From Nevskiaceae bacterium (GTDB taxonomy: Bacteria; Pseudomonadota; Gammaproteobacteria; Nevskiales; Nevskiaceae): a stretch of DNA of 64,000 nt. This document shows, piece after piece, positions 28,862 to 38,635 of this stretch. A program made the translations under genes and the position numbers. The DNA is taken from NCBI GenBank assembly GCA_008012115.1, contig SSEB01000001.1, positions 1-64,000 on the forward strand. Reading direction: 5' to 3'. Position 1 is the first letter of the stretch. The number at the start of each line of letters is the position of its first letter. The notes below the pieces were generated by a model. It worked only from the letters and a program-made list of their open reading frames with translations. It was not told where the DNA came from and did not search any database.

Positions 28862-29671
28862 TCAGCCGAAGACGGTGACGGTCTGCCGGCTCAGCGCCAC
28901 CGGGCGGCGCTGCGCGTCCCAGAGCAGCGCGGTCTGGCTGATGTAGCCGCCGGCGCCGTAGGTCACCTCGGCGTCCATCAGCCACCAGCCGGGGGCGGGA
29001 CCGGTTTCGGCGATGTCGTGGCGCAGCAACTCCAGCGTCCAGGTCAGCGAGCTGGCCGGTGTCGGCTTCTTCAGCAGCGACAGCGCCGGCGTCGGGATGA
29101 TGTCGGTGATGGCGACGAGGTGCGCCTCGCTGGTCGCCGGCTCGTCGAGACGGATGTAGATGCCGCTGTGGGCGTCGCTGGCGCCGGTGAACGGCGGCGT
29201 GCTCAGCGCCCAGCGCATCGCGCAGTGCGTCAGGAAATTCGGCGTCATGCCGGGGAACAGCGGCATGTCGCGCAGCGTGTCGACCGCCGGCAGCTGCGGA
29301 TAGGTGGCGCGTTCCAGCTGCAGGCTCGATTCGCGCGCGCTGCCGAATACGCCGACCACCAGGCAGGCCACGGCGCCATCGACCTCGATCTGCGCCTGCG
29401 CATGCGTCACCGACTTGCCGGTGCGCAGCACGCGCGCGCGCACCACGACCGCGCCCGGCGGCACCGGCCCGATGAAGGTGGTCTGCAGCACGCGCAGCGG
29501 CACCGTGGCCGGCACCAGGCGGCGCATCGCGGTCAGCGCCATCGCGCCCTGCAGACCGCCGAAGGCGGTGCGGCCCTGCGTCCAGTCCTCGGTGACGTGG
29601 AATTGCAGCGCGCCCTCGTCCAGCGGCTGCGCCTGCGCCAGCACGGCGCTGAAAGCAGTGGAAGTGTTCAT
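28862..29671 (-). CDS. Thioesterase family protein (acyl-CoA thioesterase-like, double hotdog)
   Basis: DWTQGRTAFGGLQGAMALTAMRRLV...SARESSLQLERATYPQLP. Confidence 0.8.
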   Translation of the reverse strand: MNTSTAFSAVLAQAQPLDEGALQFHVTEDWTQGRTAFGGLQGAMALTAMRRLVPATVPLRVLQTTFIGPVPPGAVVVRARVLRTGKSVTHAQAQIEVDGAVACLVVGVFGSARESSLQLERATYPQLPAVDTLRDMPLFPGMTPNFLTHCAMRWALSTPPFTGASDAHSGIYIRLDEPATSEAHLVAITDIIPTPALSLLKKPTPASSLTWTLELLRHDIAETGPAPGWWLMDAEVTYGAGGYISQTALLWDAQRRPVALSRQTVTVFG

Positions 29672-29807
29672 GGCAATGTCTGAAAAATGGATGGCGCATC
29701 GTCGGCAAGCGCCCGGGCCGAGGCAACCGTCCGGCGTATGGTCTGGCGGTCGGCCCATCAGGGTGCTCGGCGGCCGCCTGGGTGGTCGCGAAGATGCTCT
29801 CGAGGCG

Positions 29808-29919
29808 CCACCCGCTGTCACTGCCCACGCAGGGCAGGGTGTTATATAAAATAAATCAAATTAATAAATAATAAATAAAATAAAACATTTCCCCTAAGCC
29901 AACCGGCGACAGCGGGTGG
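29808..29919. repeat. 112-bp TIR/AT-core intergenic element, copy 5
   Basis: CCACCCGCTG...CAGCGGGTGG; GTT at 34-36, AAC at 77-79, C at 50; length 112 bp. Confidence 0.93.
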
Positions 29920-29936
29920 CGACGCGCGCGGCCTGT

Positions 29937-30350
29937 TCAGTCGTCGGTGCTGCGTCGCAGGGACTTCACGCGGCCGCGCCGCGCCTTGCTGTCCAGCCGC
30001 CGCAGCTTCGAGGCGCGCGTGGGTTTCGTCGCCTGGCGGGCACGCGGCACGTGCAGGGCGCGGGCGATGAGCGTGCGCAGGCGCTCCAGCGCATCGGCGC
30101 GATTGGCGTCGAGGCTGCGTGTGGCCTGCGCCTTGATGACGATGACGCCGTCGCTGCTGATGCGACGGTCGCGCAGCGCCAGCAGCCGCGCCTTGTCGAT
30201 GTCCGGCAGCGAGGAGGCGCGGATGTCGAAGCGCAGGTGCGCGGCACTCGCCGTCTTGTTGACGTTCTGGCCGCCGGCGCCCTGCGAGCGCACGGCCTCG
30301 AACCGGATCTCGGCGAGCGGGATGCGCAACTGCGGGTGGATGACGAGCAT
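29937..30350 (-). CDS. arfB: Alternative ribosome-rescue factor ArfB (peptidyl-tRNA hydrolase, GGQ)
   Basis: EIRFEAVRSQGAGGQNVNKTASAAHLRFD...basic C-terminal tail. Confidence 0.93.
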   Translation of the reverse strand: MLVIHPQLRIPLAEIRFEAVRSQGAGGQNVNKTASAAHLRFDIRASSLPDIDKARLLALRDRRISSDGVIVIKAQATRSLDANRADALERLRTLIARALHVPRARQATKPTRASKLRRLDSKARRGRVKSLRRSTDD

Positions 30351-30409
30351 GGCGGATGCGGGAGGGCGTTTTGCGGAATACTACGCCTCTGCCTGCACCG
30401 GAGGCCGCC

Positions 30410-30619
30410 ATGTCCCTGGAAAACCGATTGATCGAATGCGAGACGCGTCTGGCCTACCAGGAGGAGACCCTGCGCGTGCTCAACGAGGTGGTGACGCGGC
30501 AGTCGCTGCAGATCGAGCAGTTGCAGCAGGTCTGCCGCCAGCTCGCCGAGCGCATCGCGCGCGGCAGCGAGGGCGTGCACAAGGGCACGCTGGCCGATGA
30601 AGTGCCGCCGCACTACTGA
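30410..30619 (+). CDS. slyX: SlyX family protein
   Basis: MSLENRLIECETRLAYQEETLRVLNEVVTRQSLQIEQLQ. Confidence 0.9.
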   Translation: MSLENRLIECETRLAYQEETLRVLNEVVTRQSLQIEQLQQVCRQLAERIARGSEGVHKGTLADEVPPHY

Positions 30620-30694
30620 GCCGCGCCGCCGCCAAGGGCCTCCCTCATCCGGCTGAGCGCCCGCTCGCCGCCATCGCGTAAGCTCGGTGCCGCT

Positions 30695-31654
30695 ATGACC
30701 TACTCGAAAATCATCGGTACCGGCAGTTATCTGCCGGAGCGCGTGGTCACCAACCACGAACTGCAAAGCCGCATCGACACCACCGACGAGTGGATCGTCT
30801 CGCGCACCGGCATCGAGGCGCGCCACGTCGCCGCCGACGGCGAGATGACCAGCGACCTGGCCTTCCACGCCGCGCAGCGGGCGATGCAGGCTGCCGGCGT
30901 CGCGCCGGAACAGGTGGACCTGATCATCGTCGCCACCACCACGCCGGACATGGTGTTTCCGTCCACCGCCTGCCTGCTGCAGGCCAAGCTCGGCGTGAAG
31001 CAGGGCGCGGCCTTCGACGTGCAGGCCGTGTGCACCGGCTTCGTCTACGCGCTGTCGATCGCCGACAAGTTCGTCGCCAGCGGCCAGAGCCGCTGCGCGC
31101 TGGTGGTCGGCGCGGAAGTGTTCTCGCGCCTGCTGGACTGGAACGACCGTCGCACCTGCGTGCTGTTCGGCGACGGCGCCGGCGCCGTGGTGCTCAAGGC
31201 CTCGGACACGCCGGGCATCCTCGCCACCGATCTGCACGCCGACGGCGGTCTCGCGCATATCCTGCGCGTGGATGGCGGCATCAGCCACGGCCAGATCCGC
31301 GGCAATCCCTTCCTGGAGATGGACGGCGGCGCGGTGTTCAAGGTCGCCGTGCGTGCGCTGGGCGAGGGCGCAGTGCAGATGCTGGAACGCACCGGCTTTA
31401 GCGCCGCCGATCTCGACTGGTACATCCCGCACCAGGCCAACCTGCGCATTCTCAACGCGCTGGCCGACAAAATCGGCGTGCCGCGCGAGAAGGTTGTCGC
31501 CACCGTCATGCGTCACGGCAACACCTCCGCCGCCTCGGTGCCGCTGGCGCTGGACACGGCGGTGAAGGACCAGCGCCTGCAACCGGGCCAGCTGGTGCTG
31601 ATGCAGGGCGTGGGCGGCGGCATGACCTGGGGCACGGTGCTGCTGCGCTGGTAG
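30695..31654 (+). CDS. fabH: Beta-ketoacyl-ACP synthase III
   Basis: [22 protein letters not shown]...[17 protein letters not shown]...[13 protein letters not shown]...[11 protein letters not shown]-like motif. Confidence 0.96.
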   Translation: MTYSKIIGTGSYLPERVVTNHELQSRIDTTDEWIVSRTGIEARHVAADGEMTSDLAFHAAQRAMQAAGVAPEQVDLIIVATTTPDMVFPSTACLLQAKLGVKQGAAFDVQAVCTGFVYALSIADKFVASGQSRCALVVGAEVFSRLLDWNDRRTCVLFGDGAGAVVLKASDTPGILATDLHADGGLAHILRVDGGISHGQIRGNPFLEMDGGAVFKVAVRALGEGAVQMLERTGFSAADLDWYIPHQANLRILNALADKIGVPREKVVATVMRHGNTSAASVPLALDTAVKDQRLQPGQLVLMQGVGGGMTWGTVLLRW

Positions 31655-31672
31655 CGCTGCGCCAGCCGAGAT

Positions 31673-31702
31673 CAAAAAAGCCCGCTTTCGCGGGCTTTTT
31701 TG
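31673..31702. terminator. Bidirectional Rho-independent terminator between convergent genes
   Basis: AAAAAAGCCCGCTTTCGCGGGCTTTTTT. Confidence 0.9.
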
Positions 31703-31715
31703 TCGCGATGTCTGT

Positions 31716-33656
31716 CTACTTCAGCGCCGAAGCCGGTACCACCGGCAGCACCACGCTCGAGGGATGCGTCGCATCGCTGTAGATCGTCAGCACGCCAGCT
31801 GCAGTGTTGACCAGCGTCGGCAGCGGCGGCAGGCCGTGAGGGAAATCGCTGGGGCCGATCGACACGCGCAGCTTGTGACCGGCCTTGATCAAGGCGCTGG
31901 TCGGAAACACTTCGACCGACACGGCGGTTGGTGCGCCGCTGGTCACGCCCTGCACCGCCGCCGGTGTGAATCTGTGCCAGGGCTGGATCACCTGGCCGTC
32001 GAGCGTGCGCGAGCGCGCGGCGTCGGTCGCGCGCAGCGACAAGGTCTGCAGGCCGTTGGTCAGCGGCGTGACGGTGCTGCCATCAACGTCGTCGATGCGC
32101 GCGGAGAGGCCGGCATCGTTGCCGGTGGTGGAAACCCAGAGGTCCACCGCAATCGGGCCGTTGATGTAGAAATCCTGCGCCATCGGCGCGGTCTCGTACT
32201 TCACGTCCAGCGCCTCGACGGCGCTGTCGTCGCTGAAGCAGAACAGCGGCAGTTTGCCCAGTTCACCGGCGGTCCACTGCGAGGCGCTGGCGGAGCAGAG
32301 GCCGTTGACCGGCTCCTGCAGCGTCACGTTGCTGGCTTCGCCGGTTGCAGGCGCGTTGGCATTCACGGTCTTGTCGCCGTGCAGGTAGAGCCGCTGCGCG
32401 GACGCCTGCGGGTGCGGCCAGTCGGTGCTGGTGACGTAGTGGCCCAGGCCGTAGACGTACTGTGTGACGTTGGGCAGCCGCGAGGCGCCGCTGTCCCGGC
32501 CGCGCAGGTACTGGTCGAACCACTGCAGCGCGATGTGATCGAACGGCGGCACGCCATCGGCCGGCAGCCCGCTGCCGATGGTGGTGTGTGTCCACGGACC
32601 GATCAGCAGCTTGGCCGGCGCGTTGCGCTTGATGGTCTCGTACAGCAGCGGCTCGCCGCGCTGGAAGATGTCCTGCAGGCCACCGACGATGAAGGTCGGT
32701 ACGCGGATGTTGCCGGCCTGCTCGCGCGGCGAGCGCATCGCCCAGAAGTCGTTGTCGTAAACGGTGTTGCTGTCGCCGGTGATCGCCTTGAGCATCAGCG
32801 GTACTTCTACCGTGGCGACACCGTTCAGCAACTGCGTGAGCGCGATCTGCAGGCCGGCCGCGGGCTCGTCGAGGATTTGCGGATTGAGCGCGCTGCCGGC
32901 CATCACCAGGCCGAACCACAGCGGGATGAAAGCGATGCTGGTCTGGCCGCCGGTGAACACGATGTCGCGGTAGCTGTCCGCCATCGGCACCTTGAGAAAC
33001 GCGGCCTTGACCGCCGGATGTTGTTTGGACGCCGCGAGCGCAGCGGTGATGCCGAGCAGCGATTCTCCGTACAGGGCGATGCGGCCATTGCAGAACGGCT
33101 GCGCCACAACCCAGTCCAGCACCGGAACGTAGTCCGCCTGCTCGATGGGGCCGAACATGTCCCATACGCCTCCGGACGAACCGGTGCCGCGCACGTCCAC
33201 GAGCACTTCCGCATAACCGTGGCGTCCGAGGTAGCCGCTGACCGGCGTGTTGCCGGGCAGGTTCTTGTTGTAGCCGGTGAAGGTGACGATGGTCGGCAGC
33301 GGGCTTGCCGCACTCATGCCGTTGGCGTCTGCCGGCAGGCTCACGGCGACCGACAGGACGGTGCCGTCGGCCATGGTGACGGTGTGCGTGGTGGTGTTCT
33401 GGCCGGCGTAGGTTTCGGCCGGGTTGTAGTCGACCCACTGCGCACCGGCGTTGCTGGTGATCGGCGCCGATGCCGCAGCCGGCAGCGCGCGCGTGCCCAG
33501 CGTGCTCCAGGCTGCGCTGGCCGGTGCGCTGACGTGGTCGGACGGCGCGGTGCTGCTGCCGCAGGCGGCGAGCGTCGTCAGCGCGGCCATGGCCAGCAGC
33601 GTGAAAGGGCGGCGAAAAACGGACGACACGCCGGCGTGCGGAATCGGCTGAAGCAC
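31716..33656 (-). CDS. CocE/NonD family hydrolase (X-Pro dipeptidyl-peptidase-like), lipoprotein
   Basis: LTTLAACGSS lipobox; VLVDVRGTGSSGGVWDMFGPIEQADYVPVLDWVVAQPFCNGRIALYGESLLGI. Confidence 0.88.
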   Translation of the reverse strand: MLQPIPHAGVSSVFRRPFTLLAMAALTTLAACGSSTAPSDHVSAPASAAWSTLGTRALPAAASAPITSNAGAQWVDYNPAETYAGQNTTTHTVTMADGTVLSVAVSLPADANGMSAASPLPTIVTFTGYNKNLPGNTPVSGYLGRHGYAEVLVDVRGTGSSGGVWDMFGPIEQADYVPVLDWVVAQPFCNGRIALYGESLLGITAALAASKQHPAVKAAFLKVPMADSYRDIVFTGGQTSIAFIPLWFGLVMAGSALNPQILDEPAAGLQIALTQLLNGVATVEVPLMLKAITGDSNTVYDNDFWAMRSPREQAGNIRVPTFIVGGLQDIFQRGEPLLYETIKRNAPAKLLIGPWTHTTIGSGLPADGVPPFDHIALQWFDQYLRGRDSGASRLPNVTQYVYGLGHYVTSTDWPHPQASAQRLYLHGDKTVNANAPATGEASNVTLQEPVNGLCSASASQWTAGELGKLPLFCFSDDSAVEALDVKYETAPMAQDFYINGPIAVDLWVSTTGNDAGLSARIDDVDGSTVTPLTNGLQTLSLRATDAARSRTLDGQVIQPWHRFTPAAVQGVTSGAPTAVSVEVFPTSALIKAGHKLRVSIGPSDFPHGLPPLPTLVNTAAGVLTIYSDATHPSSVVLPVVPASALK

Positions 33657-33816
33657 GGTGAATCTCCTCGGTGCTCCGGCATCGTTATGTCATGAAGGCA
33701 CGACCGGCCGGGACGGTGCGCGCGGCGGCATTATTGCGGCAATCCGCCAGGCCGGCAAAAACGCGCCGGGAACCGACCCGCCGCCGCGGCACTCTCAATG
33801 GACAGGAGGTGCCGAC

Positions 33817-34146
33817 ATGAAAACGCATCCGATCCCGTTGCCGGCGCTGGCCGCGATGCTGGCGCTGCTGATCCTGATGGCCCTGCTGGCGGCGCAGACC
33901 GCTGCTGCGGCCGACCGTTCGCGCACGGTGCCGCCGCGTGCGCCGGCGTCATCCCAGCCCGCCGGCGGCGCGCTGGTGCTGCCGACCGCGCCGGTGATTC
34001 CGCCAACCGCGCCGGTGCTGCCGGAGATGCAGCCGGTCCAGCCGGTCACCGGTACCGCGATGCCGCCGACCGACGCCGTGCAACCGCCGCCGCCGCTGGA
34101 CAATGCGCCCACCGGCCCGGCCCCGGATACGCAGGACGGCCGCTGA
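33817..34146 (+). CDS. Small Pro/Ala-rich secreted protein, unknown function
   Basis: N-terminal hydrophobic signal, then proline-rich sequence. Confidence 0.5.
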   Translation: MKTHPIPLPALAAMLALLILMALLAAQTAAAADRSRTVPPRAPASSQPAGGALVLPTAPVIPPTAPVLPEMQPVQPVTGTAMPPTDAVQPPPPLDNAPTGPAPDTQDGR

Positions 34147-34183
34147 TCGGCGACAATCGCGCATCGCAACAGCGGAGCGTCAC

Positions 34184-34804
34184 ATGGCACTTTTCGGCGG
34201 CAGCCTGCGCATCAGCCCCAAGGAATTTCCGGATCCCATCGACGACATCGCGCATGAGACCGCGCCCGGCAAAGCGCTGGCCGTGCTCGCCGGTGGCTGC
34301 TTCTGGTGCACGGAGGCGGTGTATCGCGAACTGGACGGCGTGCTCGAAGTCGTCTCCGGCTACTCCGGCGGCAGCGCCGACACCGCCGACTACAAGACCG
34401 TCTGCACTGGCACCACGCAGCATGCGGAGGTGATCCAGATCGCCTACGATCCCTCGCGGATCAGCTTCGGCCGCCTGCTGAAAATCTTCTTCTCGATTGC
34501 CCACGACCCGACGCAGCTCAACCGCCAGGGCAACGACATCGGCACGCAGTACCGCTCCGCCATTTTCTACGCCGACGACGCGCAGAAGCGCGTGGCCGAG
34601 GCGTACATCAAACAGCTCGACGCCGCCGGCGTGTTCAAGAGCCCCATCGTCACGCGGCTGGAGCCGCTCAAGGATTTCTTCGAGGCCGAGGGCTATCACC
34701 AGAACTACGCCGCGCTGCACCCGGAGCAGGGCTACATCGCGGCGGTGGCGCTGCCCAAGGTGGAGAAGCTGCGCGCCTATTTCGGAGAACAGCTCAAGAG
34801 CTGA
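34184..34804 (+). CDS. msrA: Peptide-methionine (S)-S-oxide reductase
   Basis: AVLAGGCFWCTEAVYRELDGVLEVVSGYSGG...YRSAIFY. Confidence 0.96.
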   Translation: MALFGGSLRISPKEFPDPIDDIAHETAPGKALAVLAGGCFWCTEAVYRELDGVLEVVSGYSGGSADTADYKTVCTGTTQHAEVIQIAYDPSRISFGRLLKIFFSIAHDPTQLNRQGNDIGTQYRSAIFYADDAQKRVAEAYIKQLDAAGVFKSPIVTRLEPLKDFFEAEGYHQNYAALHPEQGYIAAVALPKVEKLRAYFGEQLKS

Positions 34805-34859
34805 GCGCCACTCGCGCGGCCTGGCGCGATCACGCCAACCCGGTCATCGACCGCAGGGG

Positions 34860-35318
34860 CTAACGCGCTGAGGGTGGCCTGGGGCGGGCCGATGCGGATG
34901 ACTTCTGGCGCGCAGGTTTTTTTGTCGCTGCGCGGGCATGGTTGTGGGCGACGGCCGAACGGATCAGCGCCTTGAACGCCGTGGCGTCGAGGGTCTCTCC
35001 CTCGCGCAGATCGATGGCGCGGCGCACCCTGCCGTCGAGGCTGCTGTTGAACAGCCGCGCCGGGTCCGGCAGCGCAGCGCCCTGGGCGAAGGTCAGCTTC
35101 ACCACCGACTTGTAGGTCTCGCCGGTGCAGAGGATGCCGTCGTGCGACCACACCGGCGTGCCCAGCCATTTCCACTCCTCCACCACCGCCGGGTCTGCGG
35201 CGCGGATCAGCGCGCGCATCCGGCGCAGCGTCTCGCCGCGCCAGTCTGTGAGCTCCGCGATGCGCTGGTCGATCAGTTGCGAAGCGGGCTGTTGCGGCGG
35301 AGTCGCTGGCTTTTTCAT
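34860..35318 (-). CDS. DUF1801 domain-containing protein
   Basis: PAVVEEWKWLGTPVWSHDGILCTGETYKSVVKLTFAQGAALPDPARLFNSSLDG. Confidence 0.85.
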   Translation of the reverse strand: MKKPATPPQQPASQLIDQRIAELTDWRGETLRRMRALIRAADPAVVEEWKWLGTPVWSHDGILCTGETYKSVVKLTFAQGAALPDPARLFNSSLDGRVRRAIDLREGETLDATAFKALIRSAVAHNHARAATKKPARQKSSASARPRPPSAR

Positions 35319-35522
35319 GAGGGCCGATCCTGTTTGCGGGAGGCGCCGTGCCTGCACCGGAAATCGCAGGGCCACAGGCTACGAAGGCATCGCATTCAAG
35401 TAAAGCAGTGCCCGCTTCCATCGGGCGCGGTGACCACGAAGTTGGGGTTGGGCGATGCCTGACCCGCGTGAACGAAACCCGCGCGCAGGCCGGTTTCATC
35501 GGCGCAGCGCAGGCTGACGCCG

Positions 35523-35634
35523 CCACCCGCTCTTGCCGTTTTACCTGGGGAAAGTGTTATTAATTATTTATCGTATTTTAAATTGATAAATAAAATATAA
35601 CAGACCTGAAATCCAGAATGGCCAGAGCGGGTGG
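35523..35634. repeat. 112-bp TIR/AT-core intergenic element, copy 6
   Basis: CCACCCGCT...AGCGGGTGG; GTTATTAATTATTTATCG...GATAAATAAAATATAAC; length 112 bp. Confidence 0.94.
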
Positions 35635-35730
35635 ATGGTTTTGAGGCGCGTCGCAGGCAAAAAGCCAACGGAATGTCTACCGGCGTCGGTGTGACGCCGG
35701 TGTCGAGGACGACTGGTGGACGCGGAGGTT

Positions 35731-36357
35731 TTACCCGCCGCCAGCGCTGCAGACCGGCGCCTTGCCGCTGGCCTGTGCGGCACGGATGCTGGCGGCGATG
35801 TCGCCGGCGATTTTCGCCAGCGCCTGCTGGTGGCCCTGGGCGAGTTCGGCGTAGCCCGGCGGCACGGTGACGTTGGCGCTGCTGCTGCACACCGGCGCTG
35901 CCGCGTCGTTGCCGAGGGCGCGCACGCTCCACAGGGCGTCGATGCGCGCGTAGGCGCCGGGCGCGGAGTCGAAGCGCTGCACGCGCAGGCTCACGCGGTA
36001 GGTTGGCGTGCTGCCGTCCTTGGCGAAGCCGGCGACGTCGCGCACGCCCAGCGCGTGCGTGAGTTGCCAGGACAGCGCACTGCGCAGCTCGTCCGGCAGC
36101 GGCGCGATCCAGCGGCGCGTGTCCACCGGCACGACTTCGCCGCTGCCGGTGCGCACCACCATCTGCGTCACGTCCACCTGCGCCGGCACGTCCACCGGCA
36201 TCACCTCGATCTGGTAGCGGAGATCGACGGCGGCCGGCGCGCCGCCCGGCGGCAGCAGCGTGTAGTAGCTCGTCGTCGGCGACGAGGCGCAGGCGCCCAG
36301 GGCGAGCGCCAGCAGCGGTGCCACGAGGCGGAGGGACGAAGGCAGGCGTGCGGTCAT
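35731..36357 (-). CDS. pqiC: PqiC family ABC-type transport auxiliary lipoprotein
   Basis: LALGACASSPTTSYYTLLPPGG; downstream of the MCE protein. Confidence 0.85.
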   Translation of the reverse strand: MTARLPSSLRLVAPLLALALGACASSPTTSYYTLLPPGGAPAAVDLRYQIEVMPVDVPAQVDVTQMVVRTGSGEVVPVDTRRWIAPLPDELRSALSWQLTHALGVRDVAGFAKDGSTPTYRVSLRVQRFDSAPGAYARIDALWSVRALGNDAAAPVCSSSANVTVPPGYAELAQGHQQALAKIAGDIAASIRAAQASGKAPVCSAGGG

Positions 36358-38009
36358 GGCGGGGTTCCCTTGCCGGCGTCGGCACCGGGTTCGACGGCGT
36401 CCGGCTTGCCGCGGATCAGCGATTCCGGGTGCTTCTCGAGATAGTCGGCCAGCGTGCGCAGTGAACGCGAGGTGGCGTTGACCTGCTCCAGCGTGCGGCC
36501 GAGGTTCTGCTGCAGCGGCGCATCGGGCGCGGCGAGGTTTTCGTTGAGCGATTGCAGGGTGCGCTGTGCGTTCTCCAGCATCTTGCGCGCCTGCGGACCG
36601 AGATCATGGTCGAGCTGCTGCAGCAGGCTGTCGGCGCTCTGCAGGGTGTTGTCGAGATTCTTGCTGATGCGGTCGTAGGGGATCGAATCCAGCTTGCGCA
36701 CGATGCTGAGGATCTGCGACTGCATTTCCTCGAGGCTGCCCGGCGCCGTCGGGATCACCAGCGGCGTCGCCGCAGGATCGAAGCTGGCCCGCTTGACGTT
36801 GGGCAGCAGGTCGAGCGCGACATACATCTGGCCGGTGAGCAGGTTGCCGGTGCGCATCTGGGCGCGCAGACCGCGCTCCACCAGCCGGCCGATCATGGTG
36901 GCGTGGCTGATGCCTTCCTTCTTTTCTTCCGCGAGCATTGCCTGCCGCGCCGGACCGAGACGGTCGGGATACAGGTCGGCCGAGACGGTGCTGTAGAAAG
37001 TCTGCGCGGCGGGGTCGAAATTGAGTTCGATCGCGCGCACCACGCCCAGCGACACGCCGCGGAAATCCACCGGCGAGCCGGGCGTGAGGCCGCGCGTGCT
37101 GCTCTCGAAGTTCATCACCACGGCTTCCGGCGGGCCGTCCGGCGGCGCCAGGCTGCTGGCCTGGTCGCCAAACAGCGTGAAGTCCGCATTCTCCGGCGCT
37201 GGTGCGCCCGGATGTTCCTCCGACAGCGGCTGGAAGGCGATGCCGCCGGCGAACACCGTCGCCAGCGATTGCGTGTTGAGCTTGAGGCCGGCGGCGTTGA
37301 GCGAGAGATCGACGCCGCTGGCGTTCCAGAAGCGTGCGTCGGTGGTGACGAAGCGGTCGTAGGGCGAATTGACGAACACCTGCAGGGTGACGTTGCGGCC
37401 GTCCTTGTCGAGGTCGTAGCTCAAGACGCGGCCGACCGCGATGCGGCGGTAATAGAGCGGCGAGCCGACACTGAGCGAGCCGGCGTCGGCGGTGTGCAGC
37501 AGAAAACTGCGGCCGCGCTGGTCGTGCGTCAGCGCCGGCGGTTTCTCCAGCCCGACGAAGCTTTTGCGCGAGTCGTCGGAGGTGCCGGCGTCGACGCCGA
37601 TATAGGCGCCGGAGAGCAGGGTGCTGATGCCGGAAACGCCACCCAGGCCGATGCGCGGACGCTCGATCCAGAAGCGGGTGTCATCGACGGCGATGCCGGA
37701 CGCGCTCTTGGCCAGGTCGACCTTGACGACGACGTGGCTGCGGTCCTCGCTGAGGTCGATGCGCCGCACCTTGCCGATCACCACGTCCTTGAAACGCACT
37801 TCGGTTTTTTCCGCCTCGATGCCTTCGGCGCTCTCGAAGGTGATCTCGATGCTGGGACCGGCGTTGAGCAGGCTGCGGATGGCCAGACCCATGCCGGCGA
37901 GCGCGGCGATCAGCGGCACCAGCCAGATCAGGGAAAGCGCGCCGCGGCGCGGCGTGCGCACCTGGGGTGGCGGCACGGCATCGGGCGCTGGGGGAGCGTC
38001 GTCGTTCAT
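36354..38009 (-). CDS. pqiB: PqiB-like MCE (MlaD) domain intermembrane transport protein
   Basis: RRGALSLIWLVPLIAALAGMGLAIRSLLNAGPSIEITFESAEGIEAEKTEVRFKDVVIGKV; repeated MCE domains. Confidence 0.92.
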   Translation of the reverse strand: MNDDAPPAPDAVPPPQVRTPRRGALSLIWLVPLIAALAGMGLAIRSLLNAGPSIEITFESAEGIEAEKTEVRFKDVVIGKVRRIDLSEDRSHVVVKVDLAKSASGIAVDDTRFWIERPRIGLGGVSGISTLLSGAYIGVDAGTSDDSRKSFVGLEKPPALTHDQRGRSFLLHTADAGSLSVGSPLYYRRIAVGRVLSYDLDKDGRNVTLQVFVNSPYDRFVTTDARFWNASGVDLSLNAAGLKLNTQSLATVFAGGIAFQPLSEEHPGAPAPENADFTLFGDQASSLAPPDGPPEAVVMNFESSTRGLTPGSPVDFRGVSLGVVRAIELNFDPAAQTFYSTVSADLYPDRLGPARQAMLAEEKKEGISHATMIGRLVERGLRAQMRTGNLLTGQMYVALDLLPNVKRASFDPAATPLVIPTAPGSLEEMQSQILSIVRKLDSIPYDRISKNLDNTLQSADSLLQQLDHDLGPQARKMLENAQRTLQSLNENLAAPDAPLQQNLGRTLEQVNATSRSLRTLADYLEKHPESLIRGKPDAVEPGADAGKGTPP

Positions 38010-38635
38010 GGTCGGGCGGCGTCTCGGTCCGTCTGTTGGTCCCAGATCAGTCGCGGGTCAAAACTCATCGACGCCAGCATGGTCAGCACGACCACGGCAC
38101 AGAAAGCCACCACGCCGGCGCCGGCCTCGACCTGCGCGAACTTGCCAAAGTGTACCAGCGTCATCAGCAAGGCCACGACGAACACGTCCAGCATCGACCA
38201 GTGGCCGATGAATTCCAGTACGCGGTAAAGCTGCGTGCGCTCGCGCGGCGCCCAGGTGGAGCCGCTCTGCGCGGTCAGCAGCAGCAACGCCAGGCACACG
38301 ATCTTGACCAGCGGCACGACGATGCTGGCGACGAAAACGATGATGGCGAGATCCCAGGAGCCGTTCTTCCACAGCAGCACGACGCCGGAGAGGATGGTGG
38401 AGTGCTCCACGTTCAGCAGTTGCACCGTGTGCATGATCGGCAGCAGGTTGGCCGGCACGTACAGGATCGCCGCCGACAGCAGCAGGGCCCAGCTGCGCAC
38501 TAGGCTGTCGGGCTTGCGGCGGCGCAGGGGCGCATCGCAGCGCGGGCAGTGCTCCGCATGCTGGCGGGCTTGCAGCACCTTGCCGCAGGCGTCGCAGCCG
38601 ATCAGGCCCAGGTCGCAGGCGCGCGGCACGTTCAT
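38006..38635 (-). CDS. pqiA: PqiA domain protein (second half)
   Basis: CDACGKVLQA...CPRCDAPLRRRKPDSLVRSWALLLSAAILYVPANLLPIM. Confidence 0.9.
   Translation of the reverse strand: MNVPRACDLGLIGCDACGKVLQARQHAEHCPRCDAPLRRRKPDSLVRSWALLLSAAILYVPANLLPIMHTVQLLNVEHSTILSGVVLLWKNGSWDLAIIVFVASIVVPLVKIVCLALLLLTAQSGSTWAPRERTQLYRVLEFIGHWSMLDVFVVALLMTLVHFGKFAQVEAGAGVVAFCAVVVLTMLASMSFDPRLIWDQQTDRDAARP

Noticed and set aside
31764-33695. 643-aa plus-strand ORF opposite the CocE/NonD hydrolase
   Set aside because: Shadow ORF; the minus strand encodes a recognisable hydrolase with lipobox.
36552-38228. 558-aa plus-strand ORF opposite pqiB
   Set aside because: Shadow ORF; pqiB on the minus strand is well supported and translationally coupled.
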